64,000 nt of DNA, from NCBI GenBank assembly GCA_037039925.1, contig JAXRKP010000990.1, forward strand, positions 20,849-84,848, given 5' to 3'. This stretch comes from Doris montereyensis (taxonomy: Eukaryota; Mollusca; Gastropoda; Nudibranchia; Dorididae). Of the stretch, positions 19,868 through 32,200 are shown one piece after another. Positions within the stretch are counted from its first letter, which is position 1. Every line of letters starts with the position of its first letter. The notes under the pieces were generated by a model that saw only the letters and a program-made list of their open reading frames with translations, was not told where the DNA came from and did not search any database. Both the position numbers and the translations under genes were made by a program.

Positions 19868-20106
19868 GATACAGTACACAAGCCTGTTAGGCTTTTCGTA
19901 CTAACACTCAAGACAAGACCTTTCTCTACCTATAGCTGGCTACTCATTCATACTGGAGTCAAGTGAGGAAATTAGAGTGAAGTACCTTTCCTAAGAGTAC
20001 AACGTTGTTAAAAAACCCACCAGTGCCAGCCGTGGGGGCTCGAACCAGTGTCACTGTCATTGTGATTACCAGCTTACACCACTATGGTTCAGTTACAACA
20101 CCTCAT
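19868..20106 (-). repeat. SINE family S3, copy 2
   Basis: All S3 blocks are present: on the plus strand GCCTGTTAGGCTTTTCGTAC, ACCTATAGCTGGCTACTCAT, GAGTACAACGTTGTT, GGGGGCTCGAACCAGTG and ACCACTATGGTTCAGTTACA. Confidence 0.7.
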
Positions 20107-21399
20107 CTATACATGTATCATCAATATGATACTTCCACCCTGACTTTTCTTCATTGATAACAATCAGGCTTAAAGAGTAAGTCAAAACCTTTTCTCTCTG
20201 TCCCCAAACATCTCAAGGGCTATCTCAGAAGTACATGTGCGTGTGTGCGGGAGCATATGCCTCTGTGTATGCACAAGAATTATTATTTGGCAAAATAAAG
20301 AGGAACATGATGAGGACTTTAAAAAAATAGAAAAACAGCAAATTTTTTGATAATCTGTGAATTGCATATCTGTGCCTAAGACTAATGAACTTCACTCTCT
20401 AATAATTAACACATAGGCTATCCTATTCATTTGGCAAGTCTAGATAACTACACTTGCAGATGCAAAGAGCTTTCAGTACTTTCACATTAACATTTCGAGA
20501 TTCACATCATTCTTTTTTATAAAGCTTTAAAATTGAACAAAAAAAAAGAAAAGAAAAGAAAAAGAAAAGCACTCATAGAGCGCAGAATTCCACTGTTCTA
20601 CCAAGGCCACTCATTACCCCCATATATCATGGGGGTTTTCAATAAATACGTTAACAGCATATTAATGGCAAATATTTACCTAACAAAACGTTCAGTAATG
20701 TCAAATTTAAAACTTAACAACATTGTATAGTCATCGGAAAACAAGACTGTGAATAAATAAAATCTCATTCCTGATGAAATTGATGTTCACACTGCTGATG
20801 ATGGTGATGGCAATGATGAAAGAAAATTGCAGTTATTTGTGACAACTTGTTAAAAAGTATCAAAAATAATAAATCAGCTTTTGATTCATTGTGTATATAT
20901 TTTATCTCATGTTTTAAAGATGAAACCGATTATCATAACAATAACATGATCAATGTGGGGGAGGCTACAGTCCTGCGATAATCAATTCCTGTTATAAGTG
21001 GTTTGCAAGGCGCACGATAAGCCTAGCTGATGACTCGCTCATCATACAATATAAGCCACTGGTAGGCCAGCCATCATAATGCATTAGATAAAAACTCTCT
21101 TTTCCTCTCTTTTAGGCCTATTGTGCACTTCAAACACCTGCATTGGGTCTCGATGAAGCCAGTATTGATAAAATAGTAAGAATTATTAGGCATAATAATG
21201 CTTATCATTGACTTTTTAAAATAAGATTATAATCATTTCATTTTTTTTAACAACTTTTAGTGTACACTATTCAATAAATGTGTGCTCATTCAAATAAAAG
21301 ATATCATATCATTAATATCATCTCAGTAAAAGAGGCAAAAACGAGGTTGCTAGCAACAGATCGTAAGGAGATTCATTACTAAATACAATAGTACATGTA
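20107..21399. other. Unannotated 1.3-kb stretch
   Basis: No gene or named repeat was recognised. It contains an A-rich run with AAAAGAAAAG units near 20540-20570. Confidence 0.4.
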
Positions 21400-21667
21400 T
21401 TGTATGCATGGGACTATCATGACAAAGCTGATTCTGTTACTATAATATTGCACAATCTAGTAAGGGAAAGGTATGCCATACTTCATAATAATAATAATAA
21501 TAATATTATATATCAATCTTGTGGATGCAATTCATTCCTGGACGTTCAGGGCTCTTCTTACAAGACCCAAAATGAAGGTGTGGGAGACAAGGATTTATTT
21601 ATACACAAGACAAAACATCAGACCAAACAACAGCAACACCGACCAACACACAATAAGCAAAGATACA

Positions 21668-21724
21668 AAGAAACAAAGACACGGTCAAGAAACAAAGACA
21701 CGGTCAAGAAACAAAGACACGGTC
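21668..21724. repeat. 19-bp tandem repeat, three copies
   Basis: AAGAAACAAAGACACGGTC repeats three times without mismatch. Confidence 0.95.
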
Positions 21725-22428
21725 AGACACAAAACAAAACATCCATGTGAGAAACCCGTCAAATCCATGGAAGAAGTGGGAGTAAACATGGGTGAAGGGC
21801 CAAGTTTATAAATCACAATGCAAATAAGCAAGACACACAGCTGTTCTCTCAGTCTGAATGGCCACAGTAGTGAATGAGTGATGTCATCTCCACCTTTAAA
21901 TCACACCCAGAAATTCATGTGTACCTGAATCAGTATGTGTTTGCAGCACATGCGCTCTTTCTATGTTTCTTAGTACAAATGGAGGGCCCAGTTGGTCCTC
22001 AGAAAAGATAGCTGGCTTGCACGTTCAGGGTTTGAGGCTCAAATCAAAGCATGTATTGGTATCTTAATTTGACTTGTCTGGTCTGGTTGAAAGTATGCTG
22101 TCTAGACTCAGTCACAGAGTAAGGCTAAATCTTGCGCATAATCCATAACAAAATGCACCAAATACTCAGATATCCCTGGACTGCAGGCTGCACACAATAA
22201 TGATCTTTAAAAATATAATAACATACATATACTGTATCGGCAAATTTAAAAGCATCTAAAGATCGACATTAATGTAGATGCAGTTAAAACAGAATACAAA
22301 AGGAAATGTGGGAATGTCAGTCAAAAATGACATGCTCATAAGAAATGTCTTCAAAAGTTTACCCAAACAAGTAACAACTTACACTATGTAGCCAATACAT
22401 GTGTAGATGATAGTATTAGATCATAAAT

Positions 22429-22687
<259 letters not shown>

Positions 22688-22939
22688 TGATTGTAGTATC
22701 ATGATATGGCAACAAGTTAAGGATTCCCAAACCAAGCTGGAAAGAAATCAGACTGGAAACACATGCTACAAAAGAGTTCTCACAACATGACCCTGTGTGT
22801 CATAAAAAGCAACTAAATGGCCCTTTCAGGTTGATACTTCTGAAGAGAGTCACCTGGCCCTCCAGGTTGGGGGTTGAGCATAAGTTAACTTTTAACTACC
22901 TGACCTTGTAAAAACCATATTGGTTACAGAAACACAAAC

Positions 22940-23600
22940 AGACACAAATCTTTCAAATTCTTGGGAGATGCAGGAGTTTCTATCAGAGATTGAAATGGGA
23001 CAAAAGAACCCCTCTGACCAGACTCCTCCATCAAACAAGTCTCTCTGAATTGTGTCGTGGAAATGTTCGTACCATGTTGTATGAAGCAGGAAAAACTGCA
23101 CAGATAACCAAGGAAATGCGGAGGAACCAGTTGCACATACTTGGGATCAGCGAAACCCAATGGATACAATCCGGACAGAAACATTTCAGGACAGGAGAAA
23201 TTATTCTCTATTCTGAAATGAAGATAGCGGATTACATACAGAAGGTATAGCAATCATTGTGAGCAGAAGGGCATTTAAGACACACAGAGGTCAAATCAAA
23301 GATGCCTTCTACAGCCGGCTGTAAAACATAATTGAGAAACTGCCAAAGAGATGTCAATATTGTCGGGGGAGATGCAAATGCTAAGATAGGCGCCAATAAC
23401 ACAAGTTACGATGAAGCGGGAGGTCATGGTGTTCGAGAAATGAATGACAATAGTGAAAGATTTGCAATACTGTGTTCTTTTAACAGCTTGATCCTTGAAG
23501 ACACAGTTTTCCCACACTAGAGAATCCACAAAGCAACTTAAGTATCCCCAGATGGAAACACAATCGTAATCTGCAATCATAATTCATCTTCTTAGTAAAC
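22940..23600 (+). pseudogene. LINE endonuclease-domain relic
   Basis: GNVRTMLYEAGKTAQITKEM, HILGISETQW, FRTGEIILYSEM, then in a new frame NIVGGDANAKIGANNTSYDE, REMNDNSERFAILCSFNSL and VSPDGNT. These match the apurinic-endonuclease-like start of LINE proteins annotated craniofacial development protein 2-like: WNVRTM.eaGK, LGisEtrW, GDfNAkiG, NGerl..fc. The SETQW Glu and GDANAKIG Asp/Asn are catalytic. Several frameshifts make it inactive. Confidence 0.82.
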
Positions 23601-23711
23601 CAAAATTCTGATTTAACAACAATGCCTCAATCTAACATTGATCTGCACCAAAGTCGAAATCGTCAGAGAGTTTGGTGGAAATCGCAAGCGAACTTGAGTG
23701 CCCTTGCCATA

Positions 23712-24570
23712 AGATAGGGGGTGGACCAATCCATGATTTCCAGGCTATTCATGCAGAAAGGGAAGCTCCTCGAGTTGGCCATAGATGGAAATTTATCAAG
23801 AAAATTAAAAAGCAATTTTCAAGATAAAGATGTGTATCACGCTCTATTTATTTGGTTCAAGCAGAAGGCAGATCCCCAGAGAAGAATAAATCTATGTATT
23901 CTCAAGGTAACGGGATTGAGTTAGCACAGGATTTAGGGCATAATTTTGAACCGTCAGATAGCTGGCTAAATCGTTTCAAGGAACGTCACAGTTTGAAATT
24001 CAAGAAGGAATATGGAAAGAAGCAGGTGAGTGACTCGGCAGCAAGTCAAGACTTTCATTTCAGGAGAATATTCTTCCACAATTGCTTCCAGAATATGAAA
24101 AAAATCAACATATTCAACGCTGATGAAACAGCAGTCTATTCTAAAGGGCTTCCTGATCGCGGCTACGTTGAAGAAAGAGAGAGTCTATCCGGTGGGAAGA
24201 ATGCTATAGAGCGGATCACCGCTTTAACATGGCTGGGACCAAGAAGGAAAAGCAGCTGCTGATCGGGAAATCAAACGCCTCCGGTACTTCCCGAGAAATT
24301 TGGCCACGCTTCTAGTTGCCTATTTCAATTCGGCCAATGCATGGATGACACAGGACATATTTACCTCTTACATGACGGAATAAACCCAACGCATACGGGG
24401 TCAAAATCAAAAGATTCTGCTATTGCACGACAACTGCTCTGCCCACCCCACCGACCTGGATTTCAGCAACAGCAACATACACTTCTTGCCTCCTTACATG
24501 ACATGCCTGATACAGCCAATGGACATGGGGATCACAAGAAACCTAAAGGGACACTATAGATCATTCAAGA
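23712..24570 (+). pseudogene. pogo/Tigger (Jerky-like) transposase relic
   Basis: The order of domains is intact: a partial CENP-B DNA-binding region (FQDKDVYHALFIWFKQK, LAQDLG, SDSWLNRFKERHSLKFKKEY), then the DDE domain (INIFNADETAVYSKGLPDRG, SGGKNAIERITAL, KKQLLIGKSNASG, ILLLHDNCSAHPTDL, IHFLPPYMTCLIQPMDMGI). NADET and HDNCSAH hold the first two catalytic aspartates. At least three frame changes are needed, so it is a dead copy. Terminal repeats were not located. Confidence 0.85.
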
Positions 24571-24595
24571 ATGCTAGAGTTAGCCGGTGAACCTT

Positions 24596-24655
24596 GACTT
24601 CGCCAAAATGCATGTTCGCCAAAATGCATGATTTTTGCATTTTGCCGGATACTTC
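24596..24655. repeat. 16-bp tandem pair forming a hairpin
   Basis: TTCGCCAAAATGCATG occurs twice in tandem and is followed by TTTTGCATTTTGCC, which can pair back with either copy. Confidence 0.75.
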
Positions 24656-24799
24656 TATACTTCCTAATCCATTTATTCCTTCTCTCTAGTCTTCTTCACT
24701 TCTTGTTTCCCGTACTCACACATCTCTGTCTTTCTTTCCTTCTTTCTTTCTCTCTCTCTCTTTCGCCTTTTATCATAAACTTATTTTAATATTTTTATT

Positions 24800-25130
24800 T
24801 CATTTTATTTACTCTAGATCTGAACCGTCCATTCTCAGTTCTCCCCCTTTGTATTCTTTATTTTTCCTCCTCTCATTCTTATTATCACTATCTTTTTCTT
24901 TCTTTCTTCCTCCTTTCTGTTTTTCTTCAGACATCATACTATGTGATGCCTTAATAATAATTAGTGTTCAGATCTAAATTAGTAAATTCTATATATTTCT
25001 TGTTTGTTATCTAACAAATGGTTATACCGGAAACGTCACATGTTTGTTCAGTCTTTATAGGTGGAGTTGTAATTTATTGCCGTTTTTCATGTTCACTCTA
25101 TTGGGGATCCTTTGTATTATCTAGAATTAG
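24800..25130 (+). mobile_element. Penelope-type terminal repeat, copy 2
   Basis: It is collinear with 45190-45490: CTAGATCTGAACC(G/T)TCCATTCTC, a pyrimidine run TTTTTCTTTCTTTC, CTTTCTGTTTTTCTTC, TGTGATGCCT, then GTTTGTTATCTAACAAATGG, TTATACC, GGAAACGTCACATGTTTGTT and GTCTTTAT. The core here is decayed (CTAACAA). Confidence 0.5.
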
Positions 25131-25234
25131 TAACAAGACAAGTTTCATTATAAGCTTTTCATAAATTAGAAGAAGAAAAAAAAGCAAAAGAAATGAAGAG
25201 AAGCTTCCATCAGTTCAGTCTGAAAATATTGAGT

Positions 25235-26293
25235 TTAGCATCTGTCATTTTCCCTTTGTGTCTGAGGCTCATCACTAAGGAAGGTCTCTTGACAGCTAGG
25301 TTCAATGTTAGCACTATCATCACTTTCCACGTTGCGCCCATATTTCTTATTAAGATAACATCTTGAAAAGGCAAGAAGTACAACAAATAGTAAAGCAAAG
25401 AGGAGTGTCTCGCCCAAAGAAGATAGGCAAACCACATGTTGCTAACGCTTTCCATTAAGTATCCTAAAATTAAAGGATTAACCATCGTGCCGAGGGAAGA
25501 AGACACAAGAATAGCTGATGATATGGGGCCACTGATTTTAATAAATTCTGCCTCAGTCCATGACAATCCAGCAGGAAAAACAGCGCTCATACTTAAACCA
25601 GCCAGAGCTGAAAATGCGATAAGAGCGTTGACAACGGCAAAGTGGGCGCTGATGAAGAAAGAAGTATAGCTTACAACCATGAGACTTGTGCACATCATCA
25701 GCAACTGTAGTGAGGAAAATATTCTACATAAAAATACCATTAAAAATCTTGCTGATGCAAACGAAGCCCAGTAGATGGCAGTAACAAAAGCACCTTTAGA
25801 TTTGGAGACAGAATCATATTCCTTAACCAGAAACGTCATGAGAAAAGAAGCAAACGTGTCTTCGACGCAACAGTATACATGATAGAACAAGCATATCAAC
25901 ATCAAAGTGAAAAGCATTGCTTTTCTAGGCAATTTTCTTTGGTTCCTATGACTGTCTGTTTTGTCTTTCTCCTTCCTTTGTTTACGGGCATCACTAAAAT
26001 ATATAAATACAAAAGGAATGGCAAAAACAATAGCCAATAAACAACTGATCAAAACGCATACTTTACATCTGTTTCTCTAGGTCGGTCTGGGGCAGAAGTG
26101 GATACATTATAAAGTGATGTAACATTTGTAATAGATTCACTTGCTGAAGTATCATCTTTGTTGAATTTAGGTGCCAGAAACGGTTCTGAATAGAGAGGGG
26201 ACAAAACTCCTCCAAACGCAAAGCAAAAATGTAGAAACTGCATCAATCCTTCACCTTTTGTTCCCCACAGCTCAATATGTAAAGTATTACCAG
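25235..26293 (-). CDS. MFS transporter terminal exon (two 1-nt frame breaks)
   Basis: The acceptor is TTTGCAG at 26294. The frame runs AGNTLHIELWGTKGEG to DVKYAF, shifts, then LISCLLAIVFAIPFVFIYF to VSNMWFAY, shifts again, and ends SLGETLLFALLFVVLLAFSR to the stop at 25235. Each shift is repaired by one added base, and each side is convincing membrane-protein sequence. The 70-residue alternative tail in the unshifted frame breaks the last helix and is less likely. Confidence 0.8.
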
Positions 26294-29200
26294 CTGCAAA
26301 GAAATGATACAAAAGAATTAATGTATATATTGTCAGTTGCATGACACAAATGCCTAAGTCAGATTTGGGCGTGCTGAGAAAACAAAAAAACCAAACAACT
26401 TCCTAAACAGTTAACAGTTTCATTCTCAAAGATTTTGACTACAAATTATGTTAACACAGTTGAACTCGAAAGTAGCGAGATCACCGGGACTGTCCACAAA
26501 ACCTCGCTAAATCCCAGTGCTTGCTATCATAGCTATGTACACATATGCAAATCATGTTAGTGTCAGTTAAGAAGACAGACAACAGTCATTGGAACAGTAC
26601 AATAGAAATCAGCTAAAAGACCTAGTCCATCTGCCTACAATTGCACAGGCACATCCTATTGATCGAAAAAAAATCGAGAAAATTTGTCAACCATCGGCAG
26701 GGCTCTAACCCATTACCTTTCGGTTGAGAAGCCAACACCTAGCCTCTGGACTACCGAGTCCCCCACATGCCAAGACATCACCTCCTTCCCTTCCCCCTGT
26801 TTTTCATTCCTTTCACCGTGCTGTCATCTCCTGGTTCTTACCGACTAGTTTGATCCAAAGGACTTGAAATTGTCGATACCTGACATGTGGAGACGGAATG
26901 AAAGTGAGAATGACAGAGATGCCATTAGTCTAGACGACCTCCCCTCCCCTCGTGATCATCAATTTGTACATTGCAGTGTCACAACATGCTTCGTGTACAA
27001 GCAAGCCCACTGACAAGCCATACTGTATGACGACATCTGACCAGATCTAGTCATTTTTGTCACCGTACGTGTGGGCTTTAAATTTTTACAAAATTTTACA
27101 GTAACATTAGACTTAGATGAGAAGAGGATCTCGTTAAATCTGAGTGGGCCATCTTTTTTATCTCACTATCAACGAGGCATTTTTATTGACTTAAAAAAAG
27201 GGGGATAACAGAGATTTCCATTGATTGCGCTATTCCCGAGTGCTCATTATTTCCCAGTTTACTACTTTCGAGGTCCACTGTATGTGCATAGCCAAGACAA
27301 ACTTATTCACCCAGTTACGGTTTTAAACACTGAGAAATAGTAGCATTCAAGAACTCCTGCCTTAACGTGGGCATTCCTCATTCTATTTGAAATGACTTAG
27401 GCGTTTATGTTATACACAATGTATATGTCAACCGTGAAAGTCGCAAACCATGAAAGCCTAAAATTACTAACACTAACACCTTTTCCCCCATATTTTTAGT
27501 ATTATTCGTCTAGTTAGGATTTTGTGGCACAAGAACCAATAGAAACCTGTATATTAACCATATGAGCAATCCGGGTATCTCTGTGAAAATAGATTAAAAT
27601 GTGTAGCATCTTTTCCTTTGGTTGCCTCAAAACATCCAAAATTGGACTTACACGGTTTGTGACTTTCACCATTGATATATCAAACAAAAAGGGATAAAAT
27701 GGGTTTCTATTACTTGTTGTGCCACGGAATCCTAACTAGACGAAGCATAGGGGCTTACTAATGTTAGAAGAGCGGGAAAAAGGATGTTACCAATTTCAGA
27801 CTTCCATGGTTTGATACTTTCACCGTCGATATTTATATATGTATACAATCAAATACATAACACAGACTGCCTGAATATTTGTTGTCTTTATTTGTCACCC
27901 AGTTCATACTAAGACAGACAGACACAGACAGAGAGAGGGAAAGAGATGGAGAGGGGGAGAGAGGGGAAGGCGGAGAGGGAGAGGGAGGGAGAGAGAGAAA
28001 GAGACAGACAGAAAGACAGACACAGACAAAGACAGAGAGAGAAAAACAGGAGGGGGTTGAGGGAGAAAAGTTGAAAAAGGAGAATGGGGGTGGGGACGGG
28101 TGACAGACAGACACAGACAGAGAGAGGGAGAGAGAGAGAGAGAGAGAGAGAGGGAGAAGGGGAAAGAGGGAGAGACAGACAGACAGACAGAGAAAGACAG
28201 ACACAGACATACATAGAGAAGAACGGGAGGGGTTGGAGGAGAATAGTTGAAAAAGTGAGAATGACCTTCAATTGTGCAAATTTTGATATTTACTTCTCAT
28301 AAAATAAAGTGTTTAGAAATAAAAACTTCAGTATTAGACTAATTTAGACACTTCCTTAGTTGCCTCTCCCAATAATGTCCCATTATATGTTAATGTATGA
28401 ACATGTATATAATTCAGAGCCTGTATAAAACTTGGTAGCTCTTATTCCTGCTGTATGGCAGAAATATAAGCGGATACTATTCCTGCCGATTACTTATATT
28501 TTATTGAACTTTGTCTCTTTTCATTTATCCTCGTTTAATTCTTCAAATACAAAAATATTTCCAAGTAATAAAATTGTGCATACACACAAAGAGACACACA
28601 TAGCCAGTCACAGCACAGTTCATTAGAAGAAAGTATTACCCGTGTCAACAGCTCCACCAAAGTAGCCAGTCAGGAAACGATTAAAGATCATTACCTCATA
28701 AATACTACACAATGGAGCTGTGCCAATGGCAATCCCAAATGCTAGGGTGGTAAAAAGCATTAACAAATAAGGTTTGAGCTGTAAAAGAGAAGGTAAGACA
28801 AGAATCTATTAACAGGCTTGTTTATAAAAACTAATATAAGACTAAGAAATTCACAACTTATGCAAATGAAACTTTGTAAATAAATGTTTTTTATGAATGG
28901 GTTTTTTAATTATTTTCATTGTATTTGAATGGTTTCATCAAACACATGGTTTTGACTTGTTTCAACTTTTTTTACAGAAATGTTGAGTTAAAAATTGTTT
29001 TGTTTTTTTTACTAGTTGCGTGACTTTCATTGTTCTGGGAATTATATCAAATAAAACTTGCATTTACCAAAATGTATAAAACTGAAGTTTATTGCGTGAA
29101 AATTGTATGGTTATTGGCCGCATTGATGAAAATCTATTAACATGTATATGGGTTCCCATATCTTTAAACATACTGTACTTTGCAATTGCACTGCATTTCA

Positions 29201-32200
29201 TCATGTTACAACCCTTACTTAGTAATTGATGAATACAAATGAGAGAGATGAAATATACCAGAGCTAGGCCATATATATACACAAAATTCAAAAACGTTTA
29301 GTCCGAAACTTACGTTAGTCTGAATCATTTGCCAAGCTCCGATTTTTTCTTTAGTCATTTCCCCCTGTAATTCAAAATTTCCTTCCAGTTCTTTCCAAAA
29401 TTTATCTCTAGTCCGAAACAATTTGTATTCCCCACACAGCCAATTTTTCGGATAAAGTAAGACCCAAACCTAGAACTTTCTAGAACTAAAGAAAGGAAAA
29501 CAAAGCAACCGTATGTCCCTAGACTGTCCACTAGGTTTTTAAGAGCCTACAGTACAATGTAATACTCATTTATGCTGATGAAGAAGAGCAGTATGTGCTG
29601 TGTGTACCTATAACTATAAGCTTTTGATTAGTGCCTGTGTGTTTGTAAACATGTGTAACATTGGCGTTGGACCAATGACTCACACAGTCAATAAATGTCT
29701 TCACTATCATTCTCGACCACAACTAACATCCATGGAGGCGTTGTAGTGAAACCGTAGTGTTGTGAGCTTGTAATCACAATGACTTTGGTTCAAACCCTAC
29801 GGCTGGCACAGGTGGGTCTTTTCACAATATTGTACACTTAGGCAAGGTACTTCACTCTACTTTCCTCACTTGGGTCAGGTGTGAATGAGTTCCTAGCAAT
29901 AGGTAGAGAAAGGTCTTGTCAAGAGTGTTCGTAGGAAGAGCCTAACAGGCTGCTGTACTGTATGTTCCCTGAGAGTTGAGGACTTCAAATGAAATGGCCT
30001 GCTGGGAGATAAATGATGTAGTCGGTGGGGTGAGCTTGCATTTGGGCGGGGATACGGACTGCAAAGCCATCTTTAACTGTTTCCACTCCAATCTCTCTTT
30101 TATCTCTCTACCTTTATTAGCTAGTGATGGCCCAGTCAATCAGCATCATATCTTTCACCATGCCCCCTCCCCAACCCTCCTCCTTCCGTCTTGCTCACAT
30201 CACTACCTTCTTTTCTTATCTACTCAGATAAATGTGATGTGTAGACAAATAATCGCATGCATAAATGCATAGTATATACCATATTTGTCATGTACGTTGT
30301 TTCCCATGTGTGCTATGTTGGCCTAGACGTTACACAACTCACATTTGCCACTATTACTATCAATTTAGGTACCACAAACTGAATTTTTGTTTTGCTCTGA
30401 ATAAGAAAACAATACAACGTTCAAACAGATCTTGATAAAACATGAAGAACAAACTTTATTTCAACAAAATCGTTCAAGAAATAACAAAGATATGAATTTT
30501 CAAAGTTTATAGCGGCCTAATTACTTTTCGGCCAATCTTCAAATAACATTTGGGGGCATTTTTAGAGTGAAATAAAAATATCCAGAAAAAACATAATCAA
30601 TATTTAAGCACATATTCCATAATTTAGACAAAAGTTGCTTCACAGAAATGAAAATAAGACCCTTTATCATCAATACGGACTTAGATATAACATCAGCAAA
30701 TCGCAATAAAATAATCAGGACTTAAAAGAAAAAAAAAGAACTTTAAATTTAAAGCGAAAAAAATGGCCAAAATGCAAGTTTGCATTCACAATTTTTTTTT
30801 TAAGATATCTGACAAGACTGTAATTGTGTGAATGTATGAAAAGGAAGCTGTAGTGTGTGCCTCATTTTGCTTAAAAGTTTGCACCATGACTTTCCCTGTT
30901 ATTAGCTATTACAGAGATGCTCAAATTCAAACATGGCTACTTTCGGACAAATGACAGAAAACCTTGGGTAAAGTAATCACTAAAATGTTAATAAATCATG
31001 AACTAACAGAGTTATAAAGTTGAAACATGCATCAAATGGAAAGGAAATTAGAGCTCTATACAATAAATTATTGATCTAAATTGCACGAGGGCTAATAATT
31101 TGACATGGGCCACAGAAAACAATGTGCAAAAAATTACAAAAATCTCAAAATGAAATATTGATCGAGAACCAGCCAAGTTAGGAAAGTGAAACATATATCA
31201 AATTAAATTTAAATTGTAGCTTTACCGTTGTAAGAGTATGCAACCACATTTAATATCCATATAAAATGCTCAAGAGCTTATCTCAAGTAGCATATCAAGA
31301 AAAATGCAGAAGAAAAAAAAGATGAAAAGATGACCTAAAAGTAGGCTATGAAAAGTTTATTAATAAAAGGAAGGCCAATGAAGAAAGTGAGCATACTATT
31401 ATACAGCAATGTGATAATTACATCAAATTGTTCAAATTTGCCAGATTTATTAACGCTTTTTTTTTAAAAAATAAGTAGGAACATAAACCACTTACTTATA
31501 AAAAATACCTTAATTTACAATTACATTCTATCACTACGACTTTTTGATACAGCTTGGTGCTGACAAGGTTTCAAAACCTAATTGTTCACTTAAATTAATT
31601 GATCATACAAAGTACTTAGATAACCAGTTAAACCTATAGCTTTTTCTAAGATAAGCTTTCTGTATTTAATGTGATTTTCGATTTTTGGCAGTGCATTGGG
31701 TTTTGAAGCAAGTCCATCGCGTTCCTCTTTTGTACAGCTCAGACCTCCATGAGATATTACTGATCCAAGAACTATGTTTCTTTCTTCCATTTTATCTATT
31801 TCTTTTCTTTCTTCTTTTTCATGTTGTCTACAATATTTAGTTTAACTTTCTCTCTCTCCATTTGCTCTCTTTTTCTGCTACAGGATTTCCACAATGAGGC
31901 ATTTATCCTTGCATTTGTAATCAATTCTTTTTGCTTGACTTTATTTTATGTCCCTAGCCAACATGTAATTTTGTTTCTTTTTAACATCTTCAAAGTTGTT
32001 CTCAGATGGAGAGGCCTTCGTTCGTAGATATTAAAATCTAAATCTCCAATTATTCTTTCTCCGGTAAGATTAGTTAGGAACTGATAAAGAAAGAAAGAAG
32101 AATAGTTATTAAAGGGTTTGAATTTAAAATTTCCATTGTTTGTTCATCAATGTCATCACCATATACACCTCCTGCTAGGAAATCTGCAACCTGTCACTCA

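Noticed and set aside
25210..25420. Alternative 70-residue transporter C-terminus in the unshifted frame
   Set aside because: It breaks the last transmembrane helix, whereas the neighbouring frame continues a good helix and hydrophilic tail.
27833..28271. Coding frames over the GA/ACAG compound repeat
   Set aside because: Low-complexity Ser/Leu or Arg/Glu translation of a microsatellite.
29578..29625. Hammerhead ribozyme (CTGATGA at 29575)
   Set aside because: No GAAA at the required position after a stem II, so only half of the core is present.
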